Positions 30,408 through 37,684 of a stretch of 41,971 nt of DNA are shown here, piece after piece; position 1 is the first letter of the stretch, and every line of letters starts with the position of its first letter. This DNA comes from Gordonia rhizosphera NBRC 16068 (GTDB taxonomy: Bacteria; Actinomycetota; Actinomycetes; Mycobacteriales; Mycobacteriaceae). The notes under the pieces were generated by a model. The model worked only from the letters and a program-made list of their open reading frames with translations. It was not told the origin of the DNA and made no database searches. Both the position numbers and the translations under genes were made by a program. The stretch covers positions 1 through 41,971 of the forward strand of contig NZ_BAHC01000009.1 in NCBI RefSeq assembly GCF_000298195.1. The letters run 5' to 3'.

Positions 30408-30437
30408 TTGGAGTTCGGCGGTCCCGACCGCTAGAGT
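30408..30437 (+). promoter_or_regulatory. Promoter of tRNA-His
   Basis: TTGGAG (30408-30413) and TAGAGT (30432-30437) are spaced by 18 bp, about 55 bp before the tRNA. Confidence 0.45.
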
Positions 30438-30491
30438 ATGTCCTTGGCTCTGGAACCTGGTGTAGGCAATACCTGGGTGACGGACGCCGAT

Positions 30492-30565
30492 GGTGAGTGT
30501 AGTTCAGTTGGTAGAGCACCAGGTTGTGATCCTGGCTGTCGCGGGTTCGAGTCCCGTCACTCACC
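30492..30565 (+). tRNA. tRNA-His (anticodon GTG)
   Basis: The acceptor stem GTGAGTG/CACTCAC carries the extra G at position -1 (30492), which pairs with the C discriminator as in all tRNA-His. The anticodon loop TTGTGAT has GTG. T arm GCGGG/CCCGT around TTCGAGT. The CCA end is not fully encoded. Conserved position after orn. Confidence 0.95.
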
Positions 30566-30571
30566 CCGAAG

Positions 30572-30613
30572 ACACCGCCCCACCCGCGCGACGCAGGTGG
30601 GGCGGTGTTGTTT
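30572..30613 (+). terminator. Strong terminator of tRNA-His
   Basis: A 13-bp perfect stem (ACACCGCCCCACC at 30572-30584 with 30596-30608), an 11-base loop and a TGTTT tail. It begins 6 bp after the tRNA. Confidence 0.85.
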
Positions 30614-30919
30614 CCCGGGGAAGTCAGGCCCTCTGATCCCCTGCTGCCTCCTGCGTCGCGCTCGCGAGCTCTTCCAGCACCTACAGGTACGTCCACTGAC
30701 CCGGATTCGCGGCCCACTGCGTCCTATCCGATGATCTCCGGTACGACCTCCACAGCGTGGAACGATTGCGGCGCCTCATACCCGTGTGGACCGGGGGCGA
30801 ACGGGAAACCGACCTGTTCGACGCCCACCGGATCCCGTCCGACGCCGCCGTCGGCCACCTGGCCTCCCAGCGGTGACGACGACCCCGCGAATTCATTTCC
30901 GTCGCGTACGATATCGCGC
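30614..30919. other. Gene-poor interval after tRNA-His with a coding-like relic
   Basis: No complete gene is supported. On the plus strand, about 30708-30878, one frame reads DDLRYDLHSVERLRRLIPVW and continues as ETDLFDAHRIPSDAAVGHLA to a stop codon. The codon bias looks coding, but the only in-frame start is an internal GTG. It may be the 3' end of a lost gene. Promoter elements for the next small gene lie at 30907-30912. Confidence 0.35.
30907..30912 (+). promoter_or_regulatory. -10 element of the small basic protein gene, leaderless
   Basis: TACGAT ends 7 nt before the GTG at 30920. Confidence 0.45.
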
Positions 30920-31081
30920 GTGCTGGAGGATCTGAACAAGGCGGCCAAGAAGGTCGGACTACATGTGGCCAAGGCGAAGAAGGATGGCCTGTACTCCGTC
31001 CGGAAGGCAAAGACCGGCAAGCTGATCGAGAAGAACATCGACGCCGACGAGGTCGAGAAACTCATCAAGAAGTACAAGTGA
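30920..31081 (+). CDS. Small basic protein, 53 residues, function unknown
   Basis: From a GTG at 30920 the product reads as a Lys-rich amphipathic N-terminus (LNKAAKKVGLHVAKAKKDG) and a second part with a possible short helical hairpin (KTGKLIEKN, DADEVEKLIKKYK). There is no signal peptide or membrane helix. The start is set by a -10 element 7 nt upstream, with no ribosome-binding site, consistent with leaderless translation. The charge pattern suggests nucleic-acid binding, but I do not recognise a family. It lies downstream of tRNA-His and converges on the DUF4185 gene. Confidence 0.6.
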   Translation: MLEDLNKAAKKVGLHVAKAKKDGLYSVRKAKTGKLIEKNIDADEVEKLIKKYK

Positions 31082-31086
31082 CGACC

Positions 31087-31141
31087 ACGTGCGCTCGACG
31101 CCCGGGTGCGCGCTCGACGCCCGGGTGCGCGCTCGACGATC
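31087..31141. repeat. 19-bp tandem repeat filling a convergent junction
   Basis: Three units (31087-31103, 31104-31122, 31123-31141), the middle one GGGTGCGCGCTCGACGCCC. They occupy nearly all of the gap between the stops at 31081 (+) and 31152 (-). The core, read on the minus strand as CGTCGAGCGCGCAC, resembles the repeats at 20513-20672. Confidence 0.85.
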
Positions 31142-31151
31142 CGGAGCGCCG

Positions 31152-32642
31152 TCAGTAGACCGTGGCGCGCATCAACGAGACGTTGTACTCCGACCACGTC
31201 GACATCGTGAAGTAGAGGTCGTGCGCGGTCGACCAGGGGTGCAGGAATCCGCCGTACAACTGGTTGTGGTCCAAGGAATGCACGAGAACGGCGGGTTGGG
31301 ACCACAGGCCCTGCGGCGCACGCGCCGTCCGTAGCACGATCGCGCTGCGGATCACGTCCAGGTAGGTCATCTGCCATCGCTGGCTCTCGGCGTCGTAGCG
31401 CACCGACAGCTCGCCCGTCGGGCCGGCGAAAAGCGTGGATGCCACGTTGCCGTCGCGGGCCGGCATCCACCGTCCGTTACGCCAGTACTGGTAGGCGGTC
31501 TTGTTCAGGATGTCGCCCTTGGCGACCCGCGCGAGGCCGATCGAGCCGAGGCGCGAGTTGGGTGTTCCGAACATGTAGACGTACTCGCCCTGCGGGACCA
31601 TCGCCGACACCTGGAACTGACTGGTCCCGAAGATGTTGTCCCACCGCACGTACGGATCCTTCGTCCAGGTCGAACCGCCGTCGTCGGAGTAGGCCAGGCC
31701 ACCGTAGTTGGTCAGCCATGTACCCGGGATCGGCCCCCAGGTCCGTACCGACATGTAGCTCATGAACTGCCGATCCCCGATGGCGAAACCCGATGTGGGG
31801 ATGGACGTCAGCTCGAGGCGGTCGATGCGGCGGGACGAGATGAGCTGCGCCGCATGACAACGACTGTCCTGGACCATGGTGTCGATCGACATCCCGTCGG
31901 CCAGCTTCTTGTCGGCGCTGAAACCCAACACGTTGCTGCGCCAATCCCCACCGTTGGCGCCCGGCGGCTTGAAGCCCTTCCCGAAGGTGTCGCCGAACAC
32001 GATCGCGACCTGCCCGGGTTTGGACTCCCACATGATGCCGAGATCGGTACCGTTGATCTGCCAACGCTTGTCGGTCCGGCTCGTCGACCCCTTGCCGGTC
32101 AGCGACGCGACGTAATCCACCTTTCCGACCTGTGCCGGTGGGAGGTCGGGCGCGACCGGGGCGGCGTCGACACCCGGATGAACCGCGGGCGGCCGTGGCG
32201 GCAACGGTGCCGGATTCGGGTTCGGCACCGGCACCGGAATGTCCTTGGGCGCCAGATCGAACGAGATCTTGGGGAACTCGATGCTCCCTGCGGGGCCGTT
32301 TGGCTTGGGCGGATCGGTGATGTCGGGGCACGGATCGGTGCACGGCTTCTTCGGCGGCAGCTGCGACGGAATCCGCACCGCGGGCGGCTCCGCGGATTCC
32401 GGCTCAGGTACCAATCGGATCCGGGGATACGGCAGCGGGATACCGATGCGGTCCGGGATCAGGTCACGCGGATCGAATGGTTTGGACTGCGGTTGGGCGG
32501 GAAGGTCGGCTTCGCAGCCCGAGCTCGGGAGCCATTGCGGTTGGGCATCGGCCGTCGCCGGTGTCACGACCGAGAGCAGACCCGCAGTCAGTGCGACGGC
32601 GCACACCGCAATGGGTGCGCGGTACCCGTTGCTTGCGGCCAT
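31152..32642 (-). CDS. Secreted DUF4185 protein, GH183 (endo-D-arabinanase)-like
   Basis: The 496-residue protein has a signal peptide (VCAVALTAGLLSVVTPATAD), a Pro-rich linker (about 55-170, e.g. VPVPNPNPAPLPPRPP) and a C-terminal DUF4185 domain (about 172-496). The domain starts VDYVASLTGKGSTSRTDKRW, followed by GTDLGIMWESKPGQVAIVFG and GDTFG. DUF4185 members include enzymes (GH183) that cut D-arabinan of mycobacterial arabinogalactan and lipoarabinomannan. I cannot assign catalytic residues from memory, so activity is inferred. Mycolate-making bacteria have this polymer, so a role in cell-wall remodelling is plausible, next to two L,D-transpeptidases. Start is the ATG at 32642. Confidence 0.8.
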   Translation of the reverse strand: MAASNGYRAPIAVCAVALTAGLLSVVTPATADAQPQWLPSSGCEADLPAQPQSKPFDPRDLIPDRIGIPLPYPRIRLVPEPESAEPPAVRIPSQLPPKKPCTDPCPDITDPPKPNGPAGSIEFPKISFDLAPKDIPVPVPNPNPAPLPPRPPAVHPGVDAAPVAPDLPPAQVGKVDYVASLTGKGSTSRTDKRWQINGTDLGIMWESKPGQVAIVFGDTFGKGFKPPGANGGDWRSNVLGFSADKKLADGMSIDTMVQDSRCHAAQLISSRRIDRLELTSIPTSGFAIGDRQFMSYMSVRTWGPIPGTWLTNYGGLAYSDDGGSTWTKDPYVRWDNIFGTSQFQVSAMVPQGEYVYMFGTPNSRLGSIGLARVAKGDILNKTAYQYWRNGRWMPARDGNVASTLFAGPTGELSVRYDAESQRWQMTYLDVIRSAIVLRTARAPQGLWSQPAVLVHSLDHNQLYGGFLHPWSTAHDLYFTMSTWSEYNVSLMRATVY

Positions 32643-32708
32643 CGTCGGCTCCCCCTCGTCGTGTGATCAGGTGGAATCTATCAGTGACGAGGTCGGGATG
32701 CCGAGAGA

Positions 32709-33923
32709 TCAGGCGTTACCTTTGGACCACTCACTCCACGGGATGTTCCAGTCCCCGAGACCATCGACGCCCGACAGCGTGCCGCCGGAGGTGTTCTTCA
32801 CGATCACCGGATCGCCGCGCAGCGTGTTCTGCATGACCCACAGCGCGTTGTCGGGGCTCAGGTTCAGACATCCGTGACTGGTGTTGGTGTTGCCCTGCGC
32901 CCACACCGACCACGGGGCGGAGTGGAGGAAGATCCCGCTGTAGGACATCCGGGTCGCGTAGTCCACCGGCGTGCGGTAGCCGTTGGCTGAGTTGACCGGA
33001 ACCCCATAGGTCGACGAGTCCATGATGATGTTGTCGTGCTTGTCCGAGATCAGGTATACGCCGTTGTCGGTCTCGTCGCCCGGCTTGCCCATCGACGTGG
33101 GCATGGTGCGAATCACGTTGCCGTCGCGGTTGACCGCGACCTGCTTGGTGTTGTCGTCGGCGGTGATGATCATCGAACGACCGATGCGGAAGTTCGTGCG
33201 CACGTTCTCCTGACCGAACAGACCGTCGCCGAGGTTGATGCCATAGGTGTTGACCGCGACGTCGACGGTCGTACCGGTCTTCCACCAGTGCTCCGGACGC
33301 CACCGCACCTCGGAGTCGCTGATCCAGTAGAAGGCACCCTCGGTCGGCGGGTTCGTGGTGATCCGGATGGCGTCCTGGGCAGCCCTGCGGTTCGGGATCG
33401 GCTCGTCGAACTTGATCGCCACCGGCTGACCGATCCCGACCGTCTCACCGGGCGACGGTGTGAGGTACGCCTGGGTCAGGTTGTTGGGTGCCTGTGTGGT
33501 GAACGAGACCCGCTTGGTACTCCGGCCACCGACGCCGACCGCGTCGGCCTGCACGGTATAGGTACGGTTGTAGCCCAAGGGCTCGGCACTGGTCCAGATC
33601 GTTCCGTCGGCCGACAGCTCCCCCTTGACCGGAGAGCCGTCGGCCTTGTCGATCCGGACGTTCGTGATCGACCCCTCTCGGGCCGACACGGTGATCGGGG
33701 CGCCCGGTTGAATGCCGACGGCTTGGTCGGCGAGCGGCCGGTTCCCCAACTCGGTGATCTCCACGCCCGGCTTGAGCATGTCGTCGAAGAGGGTCGAGCT
33801 ACCGACCTCCGAGGAGTAGGTCGGCTCCTCTGAGCACGATGAGACCAATGCGACGACGCCGACGAGGGCGACGATCAGGGCCGGAAGTGTGCGACGCCTG
33901 CCCCGGGTATGACCGTTCCGCAT
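32709..33923 (-). CDS. L,D-transpeptidase lipoprotein (SHGC active site)
   Basis: The 404-residue protein has a lipoprotein signal (LVSSCSEEP, with Cys to be lipidated), two Ig-like domains (about 50-250) and a YkuD catalytic domain. The YkuD domain has HSAPWSVWAQGNTNTSHGCL, where the SHGC Cys is the nucleophile, and a C-terminal cap ending GLGDWNIPWSEWSKGNA. This is the LdtMt2 type (Rv2518c), which makes 3-3 cross-links in peptidoglycan. It is one of two such genes here, separated by tRNA-Lys. It lies 66 bp downstream of the DUF4185 gene's start on the same strand. Confidence 0.93.
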   Translation of the reverse strand: MRNGHTRGRRRTLPALIVALVGVVALVSSCSEEPTYSSEVGSSTLFDDMLKPGVEITELGNRPLADQAVGIQPGAPITVSAREGSITNVRIDKADGSPVKGELSADGTIWTSAEPLGYNRTYTVQADAVGVGGRSTKRVSFTTQAPNNLTQAYLTPSPGETVGIGQPVAIKFDEPIPNRRAAQDAIRITTNPPTEGAFYWISDSEVRWRPEHWWKTGTTVDVAVNTYGINLGDGLFGQENVRTNFRIGRSMIITADDNTKQVAVNRDGNVIRTMPTSMGKPGDETDNGVYLISDKHDNIIMDSSTYGVPVNSANGYRTPVDYATRMSYSGIFLHSAPWSVWAQGNTNTSHGCLNLSPDNALWVMQNTLRGDPVIVKNTSGGTLSGVDGLGDWNIPWSEWSKGNA

Positions 33924-34092
33924 GATCCTCCAAATCGTGTGGTCAGCCGACTCCCACCGCGCGCCCCGACGACGGGGACGACCAATCCCCCATCGGATGC
34001 GGTTTCGTCGTCCAGTGTACGAGACGCCGCCCGTAATGCCCGACTTCGCGCGCCGGTCCCGCCACCGGGTGCGACGAAACTCCGGGACAAGA

Positions 34093-34122
34093 GAAAACGC
34101 CCCGCAGATGCGGGGCGTTTTC
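34093..34122 (-). terminator. Terminator of tRNA-Lys
   Basis: GAAAACGCCCCGCA (34093-34106) and its exact reverse complement (34109-34122) form a 14-bp stem around GA. On the minus strand the stem ends in TTTTC and is followed by TCTTG, as in an intrinsic terminator. It lies 5 bp after the tRNA and could act on both strands. Confidence 0.85.
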
Positions 34123-34127
34123 TAACG

Positions 34128-34200
<73 letters not shown>

Positions 34201-34218
34201 TTGCCGGTGCGAGAAGGA

Positions 34219-34247
34219 ACCTTACATGTCCAAGCGGCAGAAGTGAA
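34219..34247 (-). promoter_or_regulatory. Promoter of tRNA-Lys
   Basis: On the minus strand TTCACT (34242-34247) and TAAGGT (34219-34224) are spaced by exactly 17 bp, 18 bp before the tRNA. Confidence 0.55.
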
Positions 34248-34282
34248 ATCGCCTGCTCAGGAAGGTCTCCGGCACCGTGGGC

Positions 34283-35509
34283 TCAAGCGTTGCCCTTCTT
34301 CCACACCGACCACGGCACGTTCCAGTCGCCCAGGCCGTCGTCACCCGGAAGCGGAGGCCCGACAGTGTTTTTCGCGATGACGATGTCGCCGCGCAGTGCG
34401 GTGTTCAGGAACCACTCGGCATTGGCGGGGCTCACATTGAGGCATCCGTTGCTGACATCGTCATACCCCTGGTCACCCAGGGACCACGGCGCGGAGTGGA
34501 CGTAGATGCCGCTGAACGAGATACGGGTCGCGTCGTAGACCGTCTCCCGGTATCCGCCCGGTGAACTGACCGGCACCCCGTAGGTCGAGGAGTCCATGAT
34601 CACACTGGGCTCACGTTCGGCGACGATGTAGATGCCGTTGTTGGTGGGGGTGGAGTCCTTGCCCATCGAGGTCGGCATCGTCCTGACGACCTTGTCGTCG
34701 ATCGAGACGGTGATCTCGTGGGTCGAGTCGTCGGCGACCGCCACGAGACTGCGTCCCACACGGAAGTTCGTGGTGAGGTCGTTGTCGCCGAACACACCGT
34801 CGCCGAGGTCGATACCCTTCGTCTTCACCTCGACGTGGACAGTGGTTCCCGGCTTCCAGAAGTGCTCGGGTCGCCACCGCAGCATGCTGTCGTTGAGCCA
34901 GTAGAAGGCTCCGTCGACCGGCGGGTCGGTCGTCACCGCGATCGCGTTCTGTACGTTGCGCTTGTTCGCGATCGGGGTGTCGAAATTGATCGCGACGGGC
35001 TGTCCGATCCCGACCGTCTCCCCGTCGGAGGTCACGCTGGACGCGTAGGCGAGCGAGTCGGCCGAAGCGGTGGAGAACGCGATCTTGCGTGCGCCGGCTC
35101 CGTCGACGCCGCGCGCGATGGCGGTGAGCGTGTAGTCGGCCCCGTAGTCGAGGGCATCCGACGAGACCCAGCTCGAACCGTCCACCGACGTGTTCCCGGC
35201 CACCGGACCCTCCGGTCCGGTCACCACCACCGACGACAGACTGCCCTTGTGCGCGGTCACGGTGATGGGCGCGCCCGGCATCACACCGACGGCGTGGTCA
35301 CCCATGGGCGCCGAGCCCCAGCCGGTCACCGAGATGGTGGGCTGGGCGAGCACATCCAGGCTTTCCGCGTTGGTGACGGTGTCGGGGTAGGTCGGCGCCG
35401 ACGAACAGCCGGCCAGCGCCGACACGGTCAATCCGACGGCCACCGCCGTCGCGAGGCCGGCGCGACGCCGACGAGTGTTGCTTTCCTTCGAGGGACGAAC
35501 GGTGCTCAA
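34283..35509 (-). CDS. L,D-transpeptidase lipoprotein paralogue with SNGC active site
   Basis: The 408-residue protein has the same layout as the gene at 32709: lipobox ALAGCSSAP, two Ig-like domains, and a YkuD domain. The active site reads HSAPWSLGDQGYDDVSNGCL, so the usual His beside the Cys nucleophile is Asn. The C-terminal cap GLGDWNVPWSVWKKGNA is conserved. The start codon is TTG at 35509, overlapping the stop of the DUF3618 gene (TTGA), which implies translational coupling. In Mycobacterium tuberculosis the corresponding order is ldt (Rv2518c) then a DUF3618 protein (Rv2520c). Whether Asn lowers activity or alters inhibitor response is unknown. Confidence 0.9.
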   Translation of the reverse strand: MSTVRPSKESNTRRRRAGLATAVAVGLTVSALAGCSSAPTYPDTVTNAESLDVLAQPTISVTGWGSAPMGDHAVGVMPGAPITVTAHKGSLSSVVVTGPEGPVAGNTSVDGSSWVSSDALDYGADYTLTAIARGVDGAGARKIAFSTASADSLAYASSVTSDGETVGIGQPVAINFDTPIANKRNVQNAIAVTTDPPVDGAFYWLNDSMLRWRPEHFWKPGTTVHVEVKTKGIDLGDGVFGDNDLTTNFRVGRSLVAVADDSTHEITVSIDDKVVRTMPTSMGKDSTPTNNGIYIVAEREPSVIMDSSTYGVPVSSPGGYRETVYDATRISFSGIYVHSAPWSLGDQGYDDVSNGCLNVSPANAEWFLNTALRGDIVIAKNTVGPPLPGDDGLGDWNVPWSVWKKGNA

Positions 35510-35727
35510 TGAGTGATCTTCCGTACGACGATGACCATGACGAGCACGCCGACGCCCGCGAGACCGAACTTGACCGCCGGCGTGTTGAGGGTGGCGACCA
35601 CCTTGGTCTTCAGGTCGTCGGCCAAGCGCTGCGGGCTCGTCCGCTCGGCCAGTGCATCGAGCGTCTTGGCCAGGTCCTCGCGTGCCTGTGCGATCTCCTG
35701 CTCGATACGTTCGGTATCCCCGGCCAC
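35506..35727 (-). CDS. DUF3618 small membrane protein
   Basis: The 73-residue protein has a helical, charged N-terminal section (DTERIEQEIAQAREDLAKTL ... RTSPQRLADDLKTKV) and one C-terminal membrane helix (FGLAGVGVLVMVIVVRK). This is the DUF3618 pattern, with the Mycobacterium tuberculosis counterpart Rv2520c. Function unknown. The GTG at 35727 is chosen because GGGAGGA lies 6 nt upstream; the long in-frame extension to 36042 is antisense to bcp. It is translationally coupled to the L,D-transpeptidase downstream. Confidence 0.85.
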   Translation of the reverse strand: MAGDTERIEQEIAQAREDLAKTLDALAERTSPQRLADDLKTKVVATLNTPAVKFGLAGVGVLVMVIVVRKITH

Positions 35728-35971
35728 GTTGTTCCTCCCAGAGTTCGACGGCGGAGTGGTCGGCGGCGTCGGAGCGGTCGGCTCACCGGTTGCCAACCCA
35801 CCCCGTTCTGACGCACGCACCCGACCGTTCGAGACTACGGCATCACCGGGTATTCCTCGTGATCTGCTGCGCGTCGCGTCATTCCGGCCGCACCTGCAAA
35901 ACGCGCATATCCGGCCCCGTCGGGCCACCGGTCCGGGCCGGTCGTCGCACCGATCGACTAGCCTGACGACT
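35728..35971. other. Divergent promoter region between DUF3618-ldt and bcp
   Basis: About 240 bp with no supportable gene. It must hold promoters in both directions. On the bcp side TAGCCT (35959-35964) ends 7 nt before the ATG. Confidence 0.5.
35959..35964 (+). promoter_or_regulatory. -10 element of bcp, leaderless
   Basis: TAGCCT ends 7 nt before the ATG at 35972; no ribosome-binding site between. Confidence 0.4.
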
Positions 35972-36445
35972 ATGTCACCCAGCACGCGGTTGTCCGTCGG
36001 CGACCAAGCCCCCGCATTCACGCTCCCCGATGCGCAGGACAAGCCGGTTTCACTCGCCGATTATGCGGGCCGGAAGGTGATCGTCTACTTCTACCCCGCC
36101 GCCGCGACGCCGGGCTGCACCAAGCAGGCGTGTGATTTCCGTGACAATCTGTCCGACCTGAACGAGGCCGGCATCGATGTGCTCGGGATCTCGCCGGACA
36201 AACCCGCCAAGCTCGCGAAGTTCATCGAGAAGGAGGGACTCACCTTCCCGCTGCTGTCCGATCCGGACAGGACCGTCCTCACCGAGTGGGGCGCGTTCGG
36301 CGAGAAGAAGATGTACGGCAAGACGGTCACCGGCGTGATCCGATCCACCTTCCTGGTCGACGAGGAGGGCACCATCGAGGCGGCGCAGTACAACGTCCGA
36401 GCCACCGGCCACGTCGCCAAACTCCGGCGCGACCTGTCGGTCTGA
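35972..36445 (+). CDS. bcp: Thioredoxin-dependent thiol peroxidase Bcp (peroxiredoxin Q)
   Basis: The 157-residue protein has the PrxQ active site TPGCTKQAC, with the peroxidatic Cys and a second Cys five residues later that resolves it (atypical 2-Cys). FTLPDAQDKPVSLADYAGRK, VIVYFYPAAATPG, VLGISPDKPAKLAKF and FPLLSDPDR are all typical. It reduces hydrogen peroxide and organic peroxides using thioredoxin. ATAATP before the Cys replaces the more usual KASTP. It matches Rv2521 in position, between DUF3618 and acpS-fas. The start at 35972 agrees with the family N-terminus and a -10 element 7 nt upstream. Confidence 0.95.
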   Translation: MSPSTRLSVGDQAPAFTLPDAQDKPVSLADYAGRKVIVYFYPAAATPGCTKQACDFRDNLSDLNEAGIDVLGISPDKPAKLAKFIEKEGLTFPLLSDPDRTVLTEWGAFGEKKMYGKTVTGVIRSTFLVDEEGTIEAAQYNVRATGHVAKLRRDLSV

Positions 36446-36469
36446 TCTTCCGGACGGACCCGACGACAC

Positions 36470-37102
36470 ATGTCCGCACCACTGGCCGAGCCGCTGGTCC
36501 CGCGCAAGCGGCCCACGCAGGAGCGCAGCAAGAAGAAGTTCTCTGCGATGCTGGCGGCGGCCCGTGACCTGCTGACCGAGGTCGGCTTCGAGTCCCTCAC
36601 CTGCGAGGAGATCGCCTCACGCGCCGAGGTCCCCATCGGGACCCTCTACCAGTACTTCGCCAACAAGTACGTCATCGTGTGTGAGCTCGATCGCCAGGAC
36701 ACCGTCGATGTCCGCGAGGAACTCGCCGCCTTCGCCACGGAGATCCCGTCACTGGACTGGCCACGTCTGCTCGAGAAGTTCCTCGACCACCTCGCCGCGC
36801 TGTGGCGCGACGACCCGTCGCGCCGGGCCGTGTGGCTGGCGGTCCAATCCACGCCGGCCACGCGGGCAACCGCGGCGCAGAACGAGAAGGTGCTCGCCGA
36901 CCAGGTGGCCCGCATCCTTGCGCCGCTCACCCCGACCCAGCGTTCCCGCCGCGAGATGATGTCACAGGTGCTCGTCCACACCGCGTATTCGGTGCTCAGC
37001 TTCTCGGTGCAGGACGGCCACGATCACGAGCAGACCGTGAAGGAGCTGAAACGGATGCTGGCCGGCTATCTGCTCCTCGAGGAGACCACCGCCGAAGACT
37101 GA
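36470..37102 (+). CDS. TetR-family transcriptional regulator
   Basis: The 210-residue protein has an N-terminal TetR helix-turn-helix (about 20-66; LLTEVGFESLTCEEIASRAE, VPIGTLYQYFANK) and a helical ligand-binding domain without recognised motif. It begins 24 bp after bcp on the same strand, so it may be co-transcribed. It is not in the corresponding mycobacterial gene order that I recall, so it may be an insertion into the conserved block. Targets unknown; the divergent or neighbouring nitroreductase-like gene is one candidate. Confidence 0.88.
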   Translation: MSAPLAEPLVPRKRPTQERSKKKFSAMLAAARDLLTEVGFESLTCEEIASRAEVPIGTLYQYFANKYVIVCELDRQDTVDVREELAAFATEIPSLDWPRLLEKFLDHLAALWRDDPSRRAVWLAVQSTPATRATAAQNEKVLADQVARILAPLTPTQRSRREMMSQVLVHTAYSVLSFSVQDGHDHEQTVKELKRMLAGYLLLEETTAED

Positions 37103-37108
37103 CTCCCC

Positions 37109-37171
37109 GAGTGTTCTGGCGAGCGGGGCGAGTGCTCAGGCGAGCGGGGCGAGTGCTCAGGCGAGCGGGGC
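37109..37171. repeat. Three 21-bp tandem repeats at a convergent junction
   Basis: Units 37109-37129, 37130-37150 and 37151-37171 share GGCGAGCGGGGCGAG; the last two are identical and the first differs at three bases. The third unit contains the stop codon and last codons (LAPLA) of the gene at 37157-37597, so the units look like repeated copies of that gene's 3' end. The gap between the stops at 37102 (+) and 37157 (-) is filled by the repeat. Confidence 0.9.
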
Positions 37172-37597
37172 GAGTTCGAAGACAGGATGCCGGTCGGCCT
37201 CCGCACGAAACTCCTCCACCGGTGAATCGGGCCCCGCACGGAAGTAGTCACGCGGTGGGCCGGTGATCTGCAGGTACTGCTTGAGAACCGGTGCGGCCTC
37301 CTCCGCGGAGACCTCTCGCACCGCCCACTCCCGGTCCTCGTGGCGCCGCCGGATCCGCACGGCGCCCGCGGCGCGTGCGTTGTGGACCCAACCGACGGGT
37401 CCGTACGGAGCGACCAGCCAGCGACGTCCGTCCCCCTCGACGAGGGTCACCGGATGACTGTGGTATCGACCGGATCTCCGGCCTCGTGTGGTCAGCAGGT
37501 AGGTGTGCGGGATCAGACCCAGTCGCACCGGGATCGACATGATCCTGTCGCCGAACCGACGCAGCCGGGTCATCGAAAACGTCTTGACCTCGGACAT
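37157..37597 (-). CDS. Nitroreductase/deazaflavin (F420)-dependent oxidoreductase family protein
   Basis: The 146-residue protein matches the split-barrel FDOR/Ddn family: LLTTRGRRSGRYHSHPVTLV, RRWLVAPYGPVGWVHNARAA and GAVRIRRRHEDREW. Members bind the deazaflavin F420 or flavins; mycobacterial Ddn reduces menaquinone-like quinones and nitroimidazoles. The physiological substrate here cannot be told. Its last codons are part of a tandem repeat (37151-37171). The ATG at 37597 has no obvious ribosome-binding site. Confidence 0.82.
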   Translation of the reverse strand: MSEVKTFSMTRLRRFGDRIMSIPVRLGLIPHTYLLTTRGRRSGRYHSHPVTLVEGDGRRWLVAPYGPVGWVHNARAAGAVRIRRRHEDREWAVREVSAEEAAPVLKQYLQITGPPRDYFRAGPDSPVEEFRAEADRHPVFELAPLA

Positions 37598-37630
37598 GCC
37601 CCGATTATGGGCTCACCGCCGCGCAGACGA

Positions 37631-37670
37631 CAACACCCGCACCGGGGCCGTGCCCCTGGTGCGGGTGTTG
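37631..37670 (-). terminator. Terminator of the fas-acpS operon
   Basis: CAACACCCGCACC (37631-37643) and GGTGCGGGTGTTG (37658-37670) form a 13-bp stem, extended by GGGG/CCCC inside. It lies 15 bp after the acpS stop on the minus strand and before the next minus-strand gene. Confidence 0.75.
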
Positions 37671-37684
37671 TTCTCGAACGAAAC

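Noticed and set aside
35513..36445. N-terminal extension of bcp
   Set aside because: It overlaps the DUF3618 gene in antisense and lacks peroxiredoxin sequence; the ATG at 35972 fits the family length.
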